From positions 12,539,001 through 12,603,000 of the forward strand of contig CAMQGK010000144.1 in assembly GCA_947000775.1 (NCBI GenBank): a stretch of DNA of 64,000 bases. The letters are read 5' to 3'. Below the pieces are notes generated by a model. The model did no database searches, was not told where the DNA came from, and saw nothing but the letters and a program-made list of their open reading frames with translations. This DNA comes from Pterois miles. Its lineage: Eukaryota > Chordata > Actinopteri > Perciformes > Scorpaenidae. Position 1 is the stretch's first letter; every line of letters begins with the position of its first letter. A program made the translations under genes and the position numbers. This document shows positions 47,701-60,617 of the stretch, one piece after another.

Positions 47701-50700
47701 AAGTTTATTTTTTTTGTTCACTGTCTTTTTTGGTCACACTCCACCAATTTGAAGAGTACTGCTCTATTCCAGTTCCAAACCTCTGATCTGCCACCCACAT
47801 CTCAGATTTATCAAGTGACTCAAATATGCCTGGCGTTGAGCTCACTGACAGCTGTCTAGCTGTTATATAAAAGCTAGAGTGAAGATAATGACATGAAACT
47901 AGAAAACCGAAGCAATCCATTGATACCAACTATGTCATACTAGTTTGTAGTGAAAGAGTTTAAATAACACTCCAAACTTATGCTAAATTTTGGCAAGGAA
48001 AAAGCAGTATGGCCATTTTCAAAGGGGTCCCTTGACCTCTGACCTCAAGGTATGTGAATGAAAATGGGTTCTCTGGTAAATGCGATAATGTAATGCATTA
48101 ACACAACTTGCGATTTTTAAATAACCTCTTCCATGGAATCTGGGTCGAAGTCGGGCTCTGCCGCTATTTGATCTTTCAGAGGTTGTAGCAGACTCAGTTT
48201 TATACATATGAAACTAGAAAACCTGAGGAATCCGATGTTACAGACCATGTCATACCAGATTGTCACAAAGGAGGCTAAATAACGCTCCAAACTACATTTT
48301 GTTGAGGAAGAACTGGCATGGCCATTTTCAAAGGGGTCCCTTGACCTCTGACCTCAAGATGGTAGCTGTTGTTGTCTGTTGGGCTTGAGTTTGCCATGTT
48401 ATGATTTCAGCATTTTTTATGCTAAATGCAGTACCTGTGATATTTGTCATTGTCTTTTGTTGTTAATTAATTTCCAATAACAAATATATACATACATTTG
48501 CATAAAGCAAGAATATTTGCCCACTCCCATCTTGATAAGAGTATTAAATACAACAAATCTCCCTTTAAGGTAAATTTTGATATTGAGATAAAAATGTGCA
48601 ATTAATAGCAATTACATATTTGAATCAAATGACAGTCTAAAAAAACAGGATATACAGTATATCACTGCTTGAAGACGCAACACTTTACTGGGATCAGTGT
48701 GAGATTTGTAGAGCTCGGCTGTTACCTTACGAAGCAAAGGCACGTCCTGCTTGACGAAAGCGATGTGGAAGAGCACCGCGAAGTAGTTGAAGAAGGTGAA
48801 CTGGGGGAAGAGAGACAAGAGGATGGTCAAGAGGATGGAAGAGCTAATGATTGTAGAGGAGAGGAGAGGAGAGGAGAGGAACTAACCACCAACACTTTGG
48901 CTGTCAGATGGTTCTCAAAGGCAGACTCCTCTCTGTGGTTCTCTAAATGGAAATATAAGAGAAATTACTGTATTAGCTAATTGCAAGCATTATGAACAGT
49001 ACTATTGGCTTGCAACCTGATCAGATGAATGACTATTTTCCTATCCTCTTGTCTCTCTTGTGTCCCCATCTCCCTCCCACAACCCTTTACCTCAACCTGA
49101 CTGCATCTTTAATGCTTACCATCATCAGAATAAGACAAATATCATTCCCGCTGTATTCATAAATTCATCATTCTCCCCACGGCGCCCCCTCCATCTCACT
49201 CACCATATTCAGTCAGAGACTGTGCCACCGTCCTGTAAACAGTTGCTAGCACATTAGTGTATACGATGTGAAGCACTGAGGGCATGTAGAGCAAAGTCTG
49301 AGACAGCAGGGAGTCCCAGTCTGCGTGTAGCTCTTTCACTTGGGCCTCCCCCCAGTAGAAGCCCAGCATACCCAGTAGCACCAACCCTGCAGAAGAAGAC
49401 AGGAAAGGACACATGAGGAACATCATAGGACCCTTCAGCTCATTAACATCCACTGATGAGTTCATTCAATTCACATTTAAAAGTGAAGTCGTACCAAGAA
49501 ACAGCCCCACCACAGGGACCGACACCAGTGCCATACGCAGGTCCCTCTGCCATTCAGGAAAGAGCGGCTCCATGCGACCTGTCACAGGGTTGACCCCGAG
49601 GTCGCCGTGGAAACCGGGTCGGGGCTCTGCAAAGCGCTCGGCGAGGTGCAGCGTCCCCCAGCGGTACGACAGGGTGGAGCTCCGACGTTTCCACAGCTCC
49701 ATAAACACCGTGGACCAAAGCATGCTGAAGACCGCCTGGATCATGTGACCGCCAATGGTTGGTCCTGAGTCTTCTACAACTGTTACTGGTGAGACTGACT
49801 CCTCCATCTCCTTCTGAACCTCACCTGTGATGAGCAAGAAGAGCTTAGTGTCAAACTTGCTGCAGCACTCAAGTTAAAACACATCACCCATCAACCTATT
49901 AAATAACGCTCCAAACTTATGCTAAATTTTGGTGAGGAAAAACTGACATGGCCATACTCAAAGGGGTCTCTTGACCTCTGACCTCTAGATATGTGAATGA
50001 AAATGGCTTCTGTGGGTACCCACGAGTCTCCCCTTTACAGACATGCTCACTTTATGATAATCACATGTAGTTTGGGGCAAGTCATAGTCAAGTCAGCATA
50101 CTGACACACTGACAGCTGTTGTTGCCTGTTAGGCTGCAGTTTGCGATGTTATGATTTGAGCATATTTTTATGTTAAATGTAATATCTGTGAGGGTTTCTG
50201 GACAATATTTGTTATTGTTTTGTGTTGTTAACTGATTTCCAACAATAACTGTATACCCACATTTGCATAAAGCAGCATGTTTGTCCACTCCAATGGTGAT
50301 AAGACTATTAAATACTTGACAAATCTCCCTTTAAGGTACTGTATTTTGAACAGATAAAAATGTATGATTAATTTGTGATTAATCCTGATTAACTATGGAC
50401 AATCATGAGATTAATCACAATGAAATATTTCAATCGACTGACAGCCCTAATATAAACATACATTAGCATGTTACTATGTGTGTAAATATCTGTATTCACC
50501 AGAGGTAAATATAGTATTTTGCAAAAAAAATTTTTAAAAACATGGTAATGTTGTTCTGAACAGGTAGTGGACTAATTAACTAGAGATTTGCGACATGTTT
50601 TAATTTTGATGGACATACATTGACGGTCACACTGATTTACATCTTGCTGTTTGTGTAATTCTTAAAAGTTAGCAGGCTAAAATCTGCACTAAAAGCCATC

Positions 50701-53700
50701 TGCTGATATTATCTTAACACATAGTAATTCATGGTTTTACAGAGTTACAGTATAACTGTCAAATTCTGCCTTCCTGTCCCTCCGTCCAGCCACAGTCCCA
50801 CTTCCCCAAACCTGTTAATGGCCATTCTCTACCTGTCCACCAGATGCCCTCTGACTTCTTCACCTTCCCTCATCTGTCCAGCAGTAACCCCTGACGTACC
50901 CAGCCCACCTGCTCATGTTTCCACTATCCTTCATCAGCCCTGCAGTATTTAAGTAATTCCACTCATTCCCTGTTAGACTGTTAAGTTTCAGTGTTGCTTT
51001 GTGCTTTCCTTTCGAGCCGTCTGAGCCTGTGAATTCCTGATTAACTGTGGTCTTTGTTACTTCTGTTTGGCTTTTTTTCTGCCAGTACATTCATTTTATC
51101 AATAAACCCCTGAACTCACCCTGTCTGCCTGGTCTGCCAGCATTTGTGTCCTTTTCCTTGCTGCACTCACCCTACTATAGGCATGTTAACATGCTTTAAC
51201 ATGCAAACACTTAACAATACTCTTTACTCTGTTAAAACCCTTCGGCAAAAATACATGTTGTCCCAGGAGAGGTGAAGGACGGCATATTGGGCCACGGTAG
51301 GTAAAGGGATTTTTTTTTTAATTATAGAGCCGGGGAAGGGTTAATACCAATATATAATATATTAATATAATTATTATATAATTAATATATTTATTGTACA
51401 TTTATGGGAAAAAATGTTGATATTCTCTGAGATTAAAGTGGCAAATTTACAAAAAAAAAAAAAATCAAAATTTTTCAGGATTATAAAGTGGTAAATTTAT
51501 GAGAAAAAACATGTAAAAAAAATGGGGTGCAAGTTTTTTTAGAGAAAAAATTTTGAGATTTATGTCAAAAAATGCATGAGAAAAATCATTGATATTCTCT
51601 GAGATTCAAGTGGTAAATTTACTTTTTTTATTTTAAAAAAAGTTGGAAATTTATGAGAAATAATTCGGAAAAATAATGGAATGCAAGTTTTTTCTCACAA
51701 AGTCACCCCCCTCCACCAGCTCTGTAATTAGACAACCATTCACACTCACATTCACACCTACGGGCAATTCAAAGTCATCAGTACACCTGCATGTCTTTGG
51801 ACTGTGGGAGGAAGCCAGAGTACCAGGAGAAAACCCATGCTAACACGGGGGGGAACATGCAAACTCCTTATGATAAGAAAGTTTTCTGGTAATACAAAAT
51901 AATTATCTTAAAAAAACAAATGGCTGTTTTCCAACGATAATTAACTTGTGATATAGTTTTTATGATGACAGGATAAAATGAAATAATTGCGACCATTCTT
52001 GGCTTCCATTGATTGATTAGCAAAGCTGCTGCATTTTAATAGTAAAAGTATGATAGCCTCACAGGGCCAGTAGCCTGGCAGACTTTTAGTATCCAGTCTT
52101 TTCTTGTTCCTGTTGCTCCTTGTAATAGTTGCTGTTAATGCTAAAAAATGGCCTTGTGCAACTTTAAGATACGTATCAAGGTGTGAACAGATTTCTGCTT
52201 AAGGCGCTCTAGAAATGAATGTCTCCACTTTAATGGTAAAATTATGTTCTTAAGGGCTGCATCATAAATGCCACAGACTGTATGTGAACATAAATAAATG
52301 ATAAATCTCCACACCTACCTGAGAAGTATGTGATGGACAGGCCCAGTATCGCTGGTGGGAGCAGAGACCATGTGTAGAAATCAAGGAAGCTGAAGTAGAA
52401 AGCCACAGAGCTTCCAAAATACCCATTGACTGAATCTGGATGAAGCAGCAGACAGATGTGTGGTGTAAGTGTAAATAGAAACTGTCAGCCACACAGCCAT
52501 CTATTGTGATTTCTAATCGCATTTGTGTGTTTGTGTGTGTATAAGCATCGTGTAGTAGTGTGTTTGTGTGTTGGATTTCCACCCACCCAGCGGCTGAGAC
52601 AGCTGATTCCCAGAGTACCAGGCCTCACTGAGATCCTTCAGCTGGTCCGGGTCGTGGAGGGCAAACGTGTCCACAATAACACCAGCTGACACAAGCTTCT
52701 GCCCTGCAACGCCATGCACTTTTACACACATTACAAAGACAACCCTCACAACCCAGAGTGACCTGAGGACACGGGTGACAGAGGGACAGAAGCACCGACT
52801 AATCTACACTCTATGTGGTAGTTACATGCACACACTTATACAGTACGGCTCACACACTGGGGCTGATGCTGACTGAAGCAATTTCTTGACTGAATGTGAG
52901 GAGGGAAGAACAGCTGAGCCCAGCAAGACATAGAGACACATAGTACATCTGGATACTGGCTGAAATGTGGAGACAGCAGTCAGTCAACAGCAAATATTTA
53001 ACATTAACATGGCCAATACGTCCAAAACACAAAACCCTCAGTGATGATTAAATGGCTCTAAAAGTATATGAACTGGATGTAAGACAATTGTCTGAAACAC
53101 TCGGTTTTAGCCCTGGACTGTATATAAGAAGTGGACGTAATCGCCCACTAGTCTGTGGACTGGCGTTCTGAGGCCTCAAGTTCAGCACTTTGACCGTCAC
53201 CATGTTTTTTTGCAACCAGAAGTGACACAAGAGACATTTTGAGGTGACCACGAAGGTTATAGTTAACTTTCATGAACTCCCAGACTGGACAACGCCATAG
53301 AAGTGACATTTCAATCACGTGGTAGCCACGTCCTAAAGCATACCCTACCTTATGGTCTATCTGACTCGAATGGAACCATAATTTACTAAATGAACATCAT
53401 GCTGTACTGAAGAAGCCTTGAAACTAGCGATTGAGACCATAACCTCACATTTACAATGTTTACTGAAGTAATAAATCAAGTGAGAAGTAGCCTCATTTTC
53501 TCATACACTTCTATATGATCAGACAAATTTTTGCAACCAGAGGATTCGCCCCCTGCTGGCTGTTAGAAAGAATGCAAGTTTAAGGCACTTCAGCATGGAC
53601 GTAACTTTTCAGACCTGGAGGTTGTTTACTGGTTTTAGCACATTTCAGTAGAATTGGGTTGCTCGACAACTGCTTGGGTTGATATTTATTTCCTGTCAGC

Positions 53701-56422
53701 TGATGTCATTCACAAAGACTGCAACTGAAAAATAAACAGGGACATATTTTGAATGTTTATGCTTAAAACTGTGAAAAGCGTCTAAATATTGTATAGTTGT
53801 GACATCACAAAGTTGCTCATTTAAAGGCACACTTTCTGAATAATGGATGTGTATTTCTCCATAGACTGAGCATTTTGATACTTTCACAGTATTTATATAG
53901 CACTTAAACCTGCTTTATAATAATACAAACATGAAGATCTCACTTTTGAGTGTTGTTGTTTGTGTGAGTATCTCCATCTTTGTCCAGAGGCATTCATTGA
54001 AAAGATCAAACTAAGTTACATTTTGAAAAGAAACAAAACCGATATCTTCCCGATAAAGTATTTCTCTTGATGGATATTTCTCCAGTATGTGCCTCGTGTC
54101 TCCCATATACTGATGTGAACACACAGTGCGAGCACTCACAGATGTTGTCACGGTGATGCAGTGTCCAGCTGTCAGACACACCAGGTATCCTCAGGTCTCT
54201 CTGCGCCCTCAGGCCGTCCAGTTCATACTTCACTATGTACTGCCGCTCCGCCAGGGTCAGGAACACCTCCATGTTGTCTGTCACACACATGGATACACAC
54301 AAACATAACCAGTGATGCATTAATACAAACACACAATAATGAAATATGCGAGTTCAAAGTCTACGAGTTTAAAGCCATGTAATGCAGTACTTAGGCACAG
54401 TGGGGCTTTTAAAGGTGCAGTGGGTAGGATTTGGTGACATTTAGTTGTGTGGTTGCATATTGCAACCAACTGAGTACCTCTCCGCTCACTCCACCGTTTC
54501 CAAGACTGTGGTATGAGAGAGACAGCTGGACAGCTGGACGTCAGACTCCAGATCACCTCTGATTGGTTGTTTTCCTCCGGTCTGTGAAATCTTGCAGATG
54601 CCATTAGGAGCACCGGAGGACACCGATTTTTTTCAGATTACCTGTCTCATGCACTATTGTCAGGATATAGTGGTCTTTTTATAAAAATAGTTTTTTAAGC
54701 ATATTTGCTCCATTTCTACCCACTGCTGCTTTAAAGACCACAGTAAGTAAAGGATACCCATTCACACAGACCAGTACCCTATTTTTAACATGCACCACTT
54801 ACAACATAAAATATCAATGGTGAGGACAGTCCCTCACAGAGCACAACACTGTGACAGTGAGGAGCACCACAGAGAGAGGGAGGTGTAGCATGACTCCTGA
54901 CCAGAGACTGTAAGTCACAACACCAAACACATGTATTAAACAGCACACATACACCCTCTTGCTTATTATGGTTTCAACATGAATGGTACATTCAAAACTC
55001 TACTGCTGTACCTGAATCTTTAAAGTTGTCTCTGTCATGGTAGGAGAAGGCCTCCATGTCCCCGCTGCGGTAAGTCTTACATAGACCCAGCTCTTCAGTG
55101 GCTTTAAGTAACGTACAGCGTGGCGCTGACACCACAATGATGTCACCACTGGCGTCCTCGCCCGGATGGGCCAATAAACCAGCACCTGGGGTGAAACAGT
55201 AAAGAGGTAAAATTGAAACTCTTATTTTGAAATTTGTAACCAAAAAGGAGGAGATTTAAGGATCTGTTCATAGTCAGTGTGGAGAGGAGGAACAATAATA
55301 GCACCCGAAACTGTGTCAATGTACATACAGGCACACGAGTATTACTTTAAGACAGACATGGAAAATGTGAACCTATAGGAACAGTGTGTAACATTTAGGG
55401 GGAAAATGATATTGATAAGTGTTAGGGCTGTCAAAGTTAAAGCAGTAATGACGCATTAATATAATTACGGCACTAATTTAACTAGAAAGCCACACATACA
55501 TACATTTGCATAAAGCAGCATATTTGCCCACTCCCATGTTGATAAGAGTATTAAATACTTGACAAATCTCCCATTAATGTACATTTGAGACAGATAAAAA
55601 ATTTAATTTGCAATTAAATCTTTTAATCAACTGACAGCCGTAATATATACGTATTTACTACTTCTCTATAATACTACATTACTGTCTACACCTGTGTATA
55701 CATATTACTTCTCATCATGCTCATACATACTACATCCTGTCTACATTCCTGTTTTCCCACTCACATTATTAATTTATATTTCCTTATATTTATATGAATT
55801 TTAACTGCACTACTTCATGCCTCAGCCCTGTTGAAGGAACCTGAGACCAAACATTTCTATTGCCAATGTCTGCTTTGCTGCAACTGACAAATGACAAATA
55901 AAAAACCTTGGACATAGTTAAATGTTAAAAGAATCATTTTACTATGTTTATCTAAATTTGCAACTGGCATGCTAATGCAAATGCAATTAAATGTATAAAT
56001 GCCAGAGACCCTCCAGACAATGACTCTCCTGTTCAATAACAGACTTCCAGTATCAGAGAGAGAGAGAGAAAGGTCTGATGTGTATCAAAGTTGCAATCAA
56101 TGCAGACAGAACGGTGAGCTCTGCAGGACTCCTGCAGCTCATCACTGCTGTCCGAGCCCTCACCTCCGTCTTTCTGAGACGCTCCAATCACTTTGATGAG
56201 CCACCTTTTTGTCTCAGGGCCAACTTTCTCTCCGAGTTTCACCAGAACCAACGGCTCGACCCGCTCCGACACACAGCAGGGGCAACTGACTTTAGTCCAG
56301 CCTGGTCCGATAGTGGCAGCACTCAGTTTGCTCAGGAGCCCCCCCGCTGGAGTCTTATCATCCGGCTGCTGGGCCGTTTCACTGCTGCCACCACCACCTT
56401 CATCACCACCTGCCTTACTCAT
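44786..56422 (-). CDS. ano10: Anoctamin-10 (TMEM16K)
   Basis: TMEM16-family membrane protein; human ANO10 is an ER scramblase linked to recessive ataxia. In transcription order the exons are 56422-56164, 55185-55012, 54277-54140, 52703-52587, 52435-52319, 49824-49495, 49386-49204, 48942-48890, 48800-48726, 47654-47490, 47408-47217, 47119-46982, 45011-44895, 44809-44786: 693 residues (human 660). The cytosolic N-terminus has KDGG and FLTLAERQYIVKYELD; RWGT and FAEPRPGFHG precede TM3; about ten hydrophobic segments follow from residue 238. In TM7, E542, E545, E574 and D578 keep the spacing of the Ca2+-binding acidic residues of ANO1 (E702, E705, E734, D738). The ATG follows a CTTAG|C acceptor, so a non-coding first exon lies upstream. 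Donor GTTAAT at 44894 is weak but phase agrees. The tail-to-tail partner is snrk, as in human. Which teleost paralogue (a or b) is unclear. Confidence 0.94.
45560..45727 (+). repeat. LINE 3' end with (ATTG)n tail
   Basis: It ends AAAGCACTTTGGGAGCCTGT, AAAGCGCTATATAAATAAA and then ATTTGATTGATTGATTGA, a common form of teleost LINE 3' terminus. It lies in an ano10 intron, opposite to the gene. Confidence 0.65.
46340..46800. repeat. Probable interspersed repeat in an ano10 intron
   Basis: The stretch with GACTTTTTCCCATAGACTTA, GGTATTTCTGTTCCTCCATT and CTTTATACATCTATGGGAGA looks like a dispersed fish element, but no second copy lies in the window. Open frames inside it are not supported. Confidence 0.3.
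47850..48620 (-). mobile_element. Two reversed family A copies in tandem
   Basis: The marker CATGAAACTAGAAAACC occurs near 47890, and the equivalent ATATGAAACTAGAAAACC near 48208. CCCTTGACCTCTGACCTCAA occurs near 48030 and again near 48340. The first copy is truncated. The pair lies in the ano10 intron between 47654 and 48726. Confidence 0.6.
49895..50450 (-). mobile_element. DNA transposon copy, family A, reversed, with intact right end
   Basis: It runs from ATGCTAAATTTTGGTGAGGA through CTTGACCTCTGACCTCTAG and GGTTTCTGGACAATATTTGT to TCAATCGACTGACAGCCCTA, the inverted form of the left end at 13602. Confidence 0.7.
50733..51180 (+). repeat. Probable retroelement 3' region
   Basis: The CT-rich stretch with CCCTCATCTGTCCAGCAGTA, TGCTTTGTGCTTTCCTTTCG, TTATCAATAAACCCCTGAAC and CTGCCTGGTCTGCCAGCATT resembles a common teleost retroelement 3' end. 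It lies in the ano10 intron before exon 49824-49495. Confidence 0.45.
51390..51700 (+). repeat. Degenerate AT-rich tandem repeat
   Basis: Repeated blocks of GATATTCTCTGAGATT, AGTGGTAAATTTA and TTTATGAGAAAAA occur every 60-150 bases. It resembles in style the array at 62.4-63.3 kb but has a different core. Confidence 0.5.
51725..51870 (+). repeat. Retroelement 3' end (family L), short copy
   Basis: GACAACCATTCACACTCACA, CTTTGGACTGTGGGAGGAAG and GGGAACATGCAAACTCC match the right half of 5471-5836. Confidence 0.75.
53100..53630 (+). mobile_element. Non-autonomous transposon relic
   Basis: It starts with ACTGTATATAAGAAGTGGAC and contains TTTTTTTGCAACCAGAAGTG and CGCCCCCTGCTGGCTGTTAG. I know this combination as a frequent percomorph repeat, although it has only one copy here. 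It lies in the ano10 intron between 52703 and 54140. Confidence 0.45.
53640..53960 (-). mobile_element. Family B transposon fragment, reversed
   Basis: The reverse complement contains TTATAAAGCAGGTTTAAGTG, CTATATAAATACTGTGAAAG and CTCAGTCTATGGAGAAATAC, matching 17970-18060. Confidence 0.65.
54411..54734 (+). mobile_element. Complete MITE with AGGTGCAGTGGGTAGGA ends (family D)
   Basis: The left end is AAAGGTGCAGTGGGTAGGA and the right end is TTCTACCCACTGCTGCTTTA, which inverts to TAAAGCAGCAGTGGGTAGAA. The interior contains TGGTTGCATATTGCAACC, itself a short palindrome. It lies in the second ano10 intron. Confidence 0.7.
55425..55643. mobile_element. Miniature family A copy with both inverted ends
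   Basis: It starts TTAGGGCTGTCAAAGTTAA and ends TTAATCAACTGACAGCCGTAA, only about 219 bases apart. The right arm keeps GCATAAAGCAGCATATTTGC and CCACTCCCATGTTGATAAGA. It is an internally deleted copy of a longer element of about 550 bases. Confidence 0.7.
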
Positions 56423-57293
56423 GCTAAGACGGAGAAGAAATGTTAACAAAACAGTTTTAGCTTGTGGTTCCCATCTGCTGGTTATGTTGCCAGACAGTTT
56501 TCCATCATCGTATCCCAACAGGAACTAGGGAGGTAGATCACATACAAAGAACTACTCCTGGTTTGGTAAAACTGTAAAAAGAAATGTGAGGGTTTGTCCT
56601 CTAATTACACTGTTGGACACTAAATGGTCCCCAGAGGATGAACTCTAATGACCTTAATGATCTAACTTTACATCTAGCGCCACCAGTAGATCAAAGTTTT
56701 CACTTAAAGGAGAACACCACCTAATTAAGAATTCCAATATGTTATTTCCATGGCCTCGGAAAGTTCAATCAATATTTGTGAACATGAGCTCCTCTCTCTC
56801 AAAGCCAGAAACCAGAGAAGTAAGTCTCACACTTGTAATGTCATAGACCATAAAGCCTGGAGCTGCTCCACGGACAATGAATAGGAAACTGATTTTGTGG
56901 ACCCAAATGAGTTTTATGCTATTGTAGAGTTCTCAGCTGTGCAACAGAAAATGTTCCTGTATACTCACATCACTCCCGTGGGTGCTCTCAATGTCATCTA
57001 GAACACCTCTCCCAATTCATTGTCTATGGAGCAGTTATGCTCTTTATACGTGATGACATTGCACATTTCACACAAGTTTTGGCACTCTCGCTTTGGATGT
57101 GTGGTTGTTCATGTTTACTATTATTTTTTGGTCTTAGGCCATAAGAATAACATGTATGAATTCTGAAAATGCCTTTAACTTCTCATCGAGCGCCATCATC
57201 AGTTCAATATAGTTTGTGACCAAATACTAGCAAAACAAATGACATTTCAAAGTAAAATTCAGCTATACTTTGTGTTAATGTTAAGTGCTAATA

Positions 57294-57449
<156 letters not shown>

Positions 57450-57469
57450 AAAAACACTGCTCCTGAATT

Positions 57470-57842
57470 GCCTAAAACACCATGTTGAATCCCACCTTTT
57501 CTTCCGTAACTTGGTGATGTCACCAAGCAACGATTTTGTCTACCGGCTAGTTTGGTACATCCTCAAACAAATCTGATTAGAGCAGAGCTGGAGCAGAGTC
57601 CGAAGAGTTTGGTTCAGTTGACCAATAGACCAGCTGACCAATCAGAGCAGACTGGGCTTTTCAAGTGGGCGGGGCAGCAGCTCAAACAGAGCGTTTCAGA
57701 CAGAGGGTGAAAAAGGTGCTGACGCACAACGGTATGAAAAATGTAACACATTTTTTGAACATCAAACGATGTAAACATGTTCTAGTAGAAAACCCAAATT
57801 CAAGTATGATACTGAAAATGAGCATAATAGTTCCCCTTTAAG
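57470..57842 (+). mobile_element. Family B transposon, 5'-truncated
   Basis: CAGAGCAGACTGGGCTT, AGAGCGTTTCAGACAGAGGG and CTGAAAATGAGCATAATAG match the copies at 6228 and 17935. It starts directly after the TA tract and ends CCCCTTTAA. Confidence 0.6.
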
Positions 57843-58741
57843 AAGTGTTAGAATGCTAACATTCTAACCTAAGATGGAGTCGTGGTCATTGACATTAAAC
57901 CTCCTTAACATCAGCAGTTAGCATGCAGATAGTATAATTCACTGTCATAACATCGCTATCATCTTTTTACAAACAGAAAGAAGTCCCAAAGCAATAAAAA
58001 CTGTTTTGTTAGTCAGAGCTAGACAGATAACCTGTCTATAACCTGTCTGTTGTTCGTGTTCCACCAAACACCAACCTTTGTAACCTCCTTTCTGAGATGC
58101 TGCAACAAACTTTTTTCTATAATCCATCGTTTACATATTTGAGTGCAGTCATATCTTTACAGTTATGATTTTCATTTCTGCATTTGCATCAACAGCTATT
58201 ACATTATACTGTATGTATATTTATATAACACCATTAAGTATTGGAGCTCTTGGGTTTGCTTGTGAGACTTAACATGCAGCAATTTCAGGCATAATTTTCC
58301 AGTAATCTGCATGCTGTACTTTGTCATTCGCACTCTGGCTATAAATTCAGTTACTTGCTGCACCCGTCAGATATGAATCTACACGAAATATTTCAGTTAC
58401 TCAGGAGGAAACAGTGGTTATGTCTGTCCTAAGAGCAGATAAAACAACTTCCTCTGTTTTGAATGCATCCTAGCTGGGCTTGAAGATACACAGGCATACA
58501 GAGAAACTCGTGGAAGACAGGATCAGACTGACAGAGACACACAGGAAGACAGAAGTGAAAGTGATACGGTCCCTCCTATTCTGATTGCCATGTTTAAACA
58601 GACAGTGTCGGCGAGTGAGAGAGACATTCAGGGAGAAAGAGGATGAGTCAGGAAATACAACACCTGGCAGGGGGACACTGATGATGAGGTTCTGGTCTCT
58701 GGTCCTACAGCAGGCCCACACCCCTCCAAACTCCTGTCTGA

Positions 58742-58763
58742 ACACACACACACACACACACAC
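58742..58763 (+). repeat. (CA)n microsatellite
   Basis: About 11 CA units. Confidence 0.9.
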
Positions 58764-58882
58764 GAACATGAAGGCAACATCTAGTCAGTTTTCCTGAAAG
58801 AAACCAGAAACAGCACACTCTCACTGTCTACACACACTTACCCAGCCTCAGCGTGTGCTTCCTCCCAGCTTTTTCTGTGAGT

Positions 58883-58884
<2 letters not shown>

Positions 58885-58927
<43 letters not shown>
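58885..58927 (+). repeat. (TG)n microsatellite
   Basis: About 21 TG units. Confidence 0.9.
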
Positions 58928-58929
<2 letters not shown>

Positions 58930-59864
58930 TATGACAGGAATGCGGAGGAACTTCCAGAGACTGCAGGGTGTGGAGGGTTGTTTGGTTTATATGCAGGCTC
59001 CTCCCTTCTGCCTGCTCACTGTTTTACTGCTGCAGCTGCAGCCCAGGGTCCTACTGCTCCACCATCTGTGCTAAGAACACCCAAAAGTGCCCCAGGGCAG
59101 CTACACCTTGGTTTGAAACCTTTGACAAGCTGCTGCTGTTAAGTAAACCAGAGTAGAGCACTGCTGACCTTTACCCAAATAAAAGCATACGGTGGTTCCC
59201 AACCCATGGGGTTGTGAGAGGAATGTTTGAGGTCAAATGAAGATGATCCTATCAGGAACAACAGGAAACAGAAAACTTAGCCTACACTGTTTTCTAACCA
59301 TTGCTTAGTTAACCCTCTGACACCCACAGTAGACCCATTTTTGTCTTTTTTAGAGGGTCTTTAGGAGGAGAAAGCAGGTCAACAGCAGATGTCACATAGA
59401 CGTGGTGTACATCATCTGAAAGCTGAAGATTAATTTGAGATGCTCGGCACCATGCGTTAAGTGGAATTTGATTAATTCAACCATTAATTCATTCTAATAA
59501 ATTGTGAAAGTGTATAAAGACTTAGAAGACTATGATAGAAGTATATGATGATCATCCCTATGCTCTATTATGTCTCAGCAATTTGCAGCAATTGTTAGGT
59601 TGATATCATTTGTTACACAGATTTGGTGCTAAATTTAACTATTTTTTACCACTCCAGAACTGTTAAAAATGATCAATAATACCTCCAAGACACCACGACC
59701 TCGAGAAATAACATAGAAAAAGCCATGCTAGGCTAGGATTTGGTATTTGGGTGTTGGGTAAACTTTTGACATTTGTAAGAACTGCATTTTTTGGCAATTA
59801 GATGGCGAACACTTTAAATAGCATATTTTAGAATAGGCAAAAATAACATACTCATACTGCATTC

Positions 59865-60070
59865 AAAAAACTGCATGTGATTATCATAAAGTGGGCATGT
59901 CTGTAAAGGGGAGACTCATGGGTACCCATAGAACCCATTTACATTCACATATTTTGAGGTCAGGAGTCTAGGGACCACTTTGAAAATGGCCATGACAGTT
60001 TTTTTTGCTAAAGTTTATCTTAACTTTTCCCACCAATCTAGTATGACAAGGTAAGTACCATTGGATTAGG
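59865..60070 (+). repeat. Family A fragment
   Basis: AACTGCATGTGATTATCATA, TCTGTAAAGGGGAGACTCAT and ACTTTGAAAATGGCCATGAC follow in family order, with both ends missing. Confidence 0.6.
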
Positions 60071-60617
60071 TTTTCTACTTTCATGTGAAATCTGGACCAT
60101 TACCTTTGCTCTAAAACTGAACTCTGAAAGACAGCTAAATCAGTTGGGATCACCCGCAATCCTGCAGGTGTCAGGGGGTTAATGTATGCAGATTTCATTT
60201 CTTAAATGGATAGTTTGGGTGTTTGGAAGTGAGGTTGTATGAGGTACTTATCTATAGTTAGTGTATTACCTACAGTAGAGGGCAGTCTAGTCCCCAGTTT
60301 GGAGAAACAGACAGGAGTACTGCCATTGGAGCAAAGCAATGTACTGCTCAGTGAGACTGTCGTCCTTTTTACAACTTCTAAACCTTCTTTTATTGTTTGA
60401 GCCATCACATGCAAAAACATCCATTCAATTATCAAAATCTGTCAGACACTCTATAACTTAGAGGCCCAACAAAAGATCCCCCATTAATATGCATTGTTAT
60501 GTGGCAAGCAAAAACTCCCCTTTAAGAGGTAGAAACCTTGTGCAGAGCCTGCTTCAACCGGTTTGTTTTTGTAGTAGTAGTACTATAGTCTGGATATTGA
60601 AATGATGTTGTTTATCT

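Noticed and set aside
56423..56518. In-frame N-terminal extension of ano10 starting MGYDDGKLSG
   Set aside because: A strong acceptor (TTCTTCTCCGTCTTAG) lies directly before the CATGAG of the chosen start, so the extension is more likely intron.
57945..58127. Minus-strand frame MDYRKKFVAASQKGG..., which echoes IGASQKDGG of ano10 exon 1
   Set aside because: The similarity is about eight residues long, no donor joins it in frame, and the surrounding sequence is AT-rich spacer.
58677..58740. Possible minus-strand exon reading EFGGVWACCRTRDQNLIISV between a TG-flanked acceptor and a GTGTTG donor
   Set aside because: It could be a leader exon of ano10, but the donor is weak, no partner exon fits its frame, and the acceptor-like context is simply a microsatellite edge.
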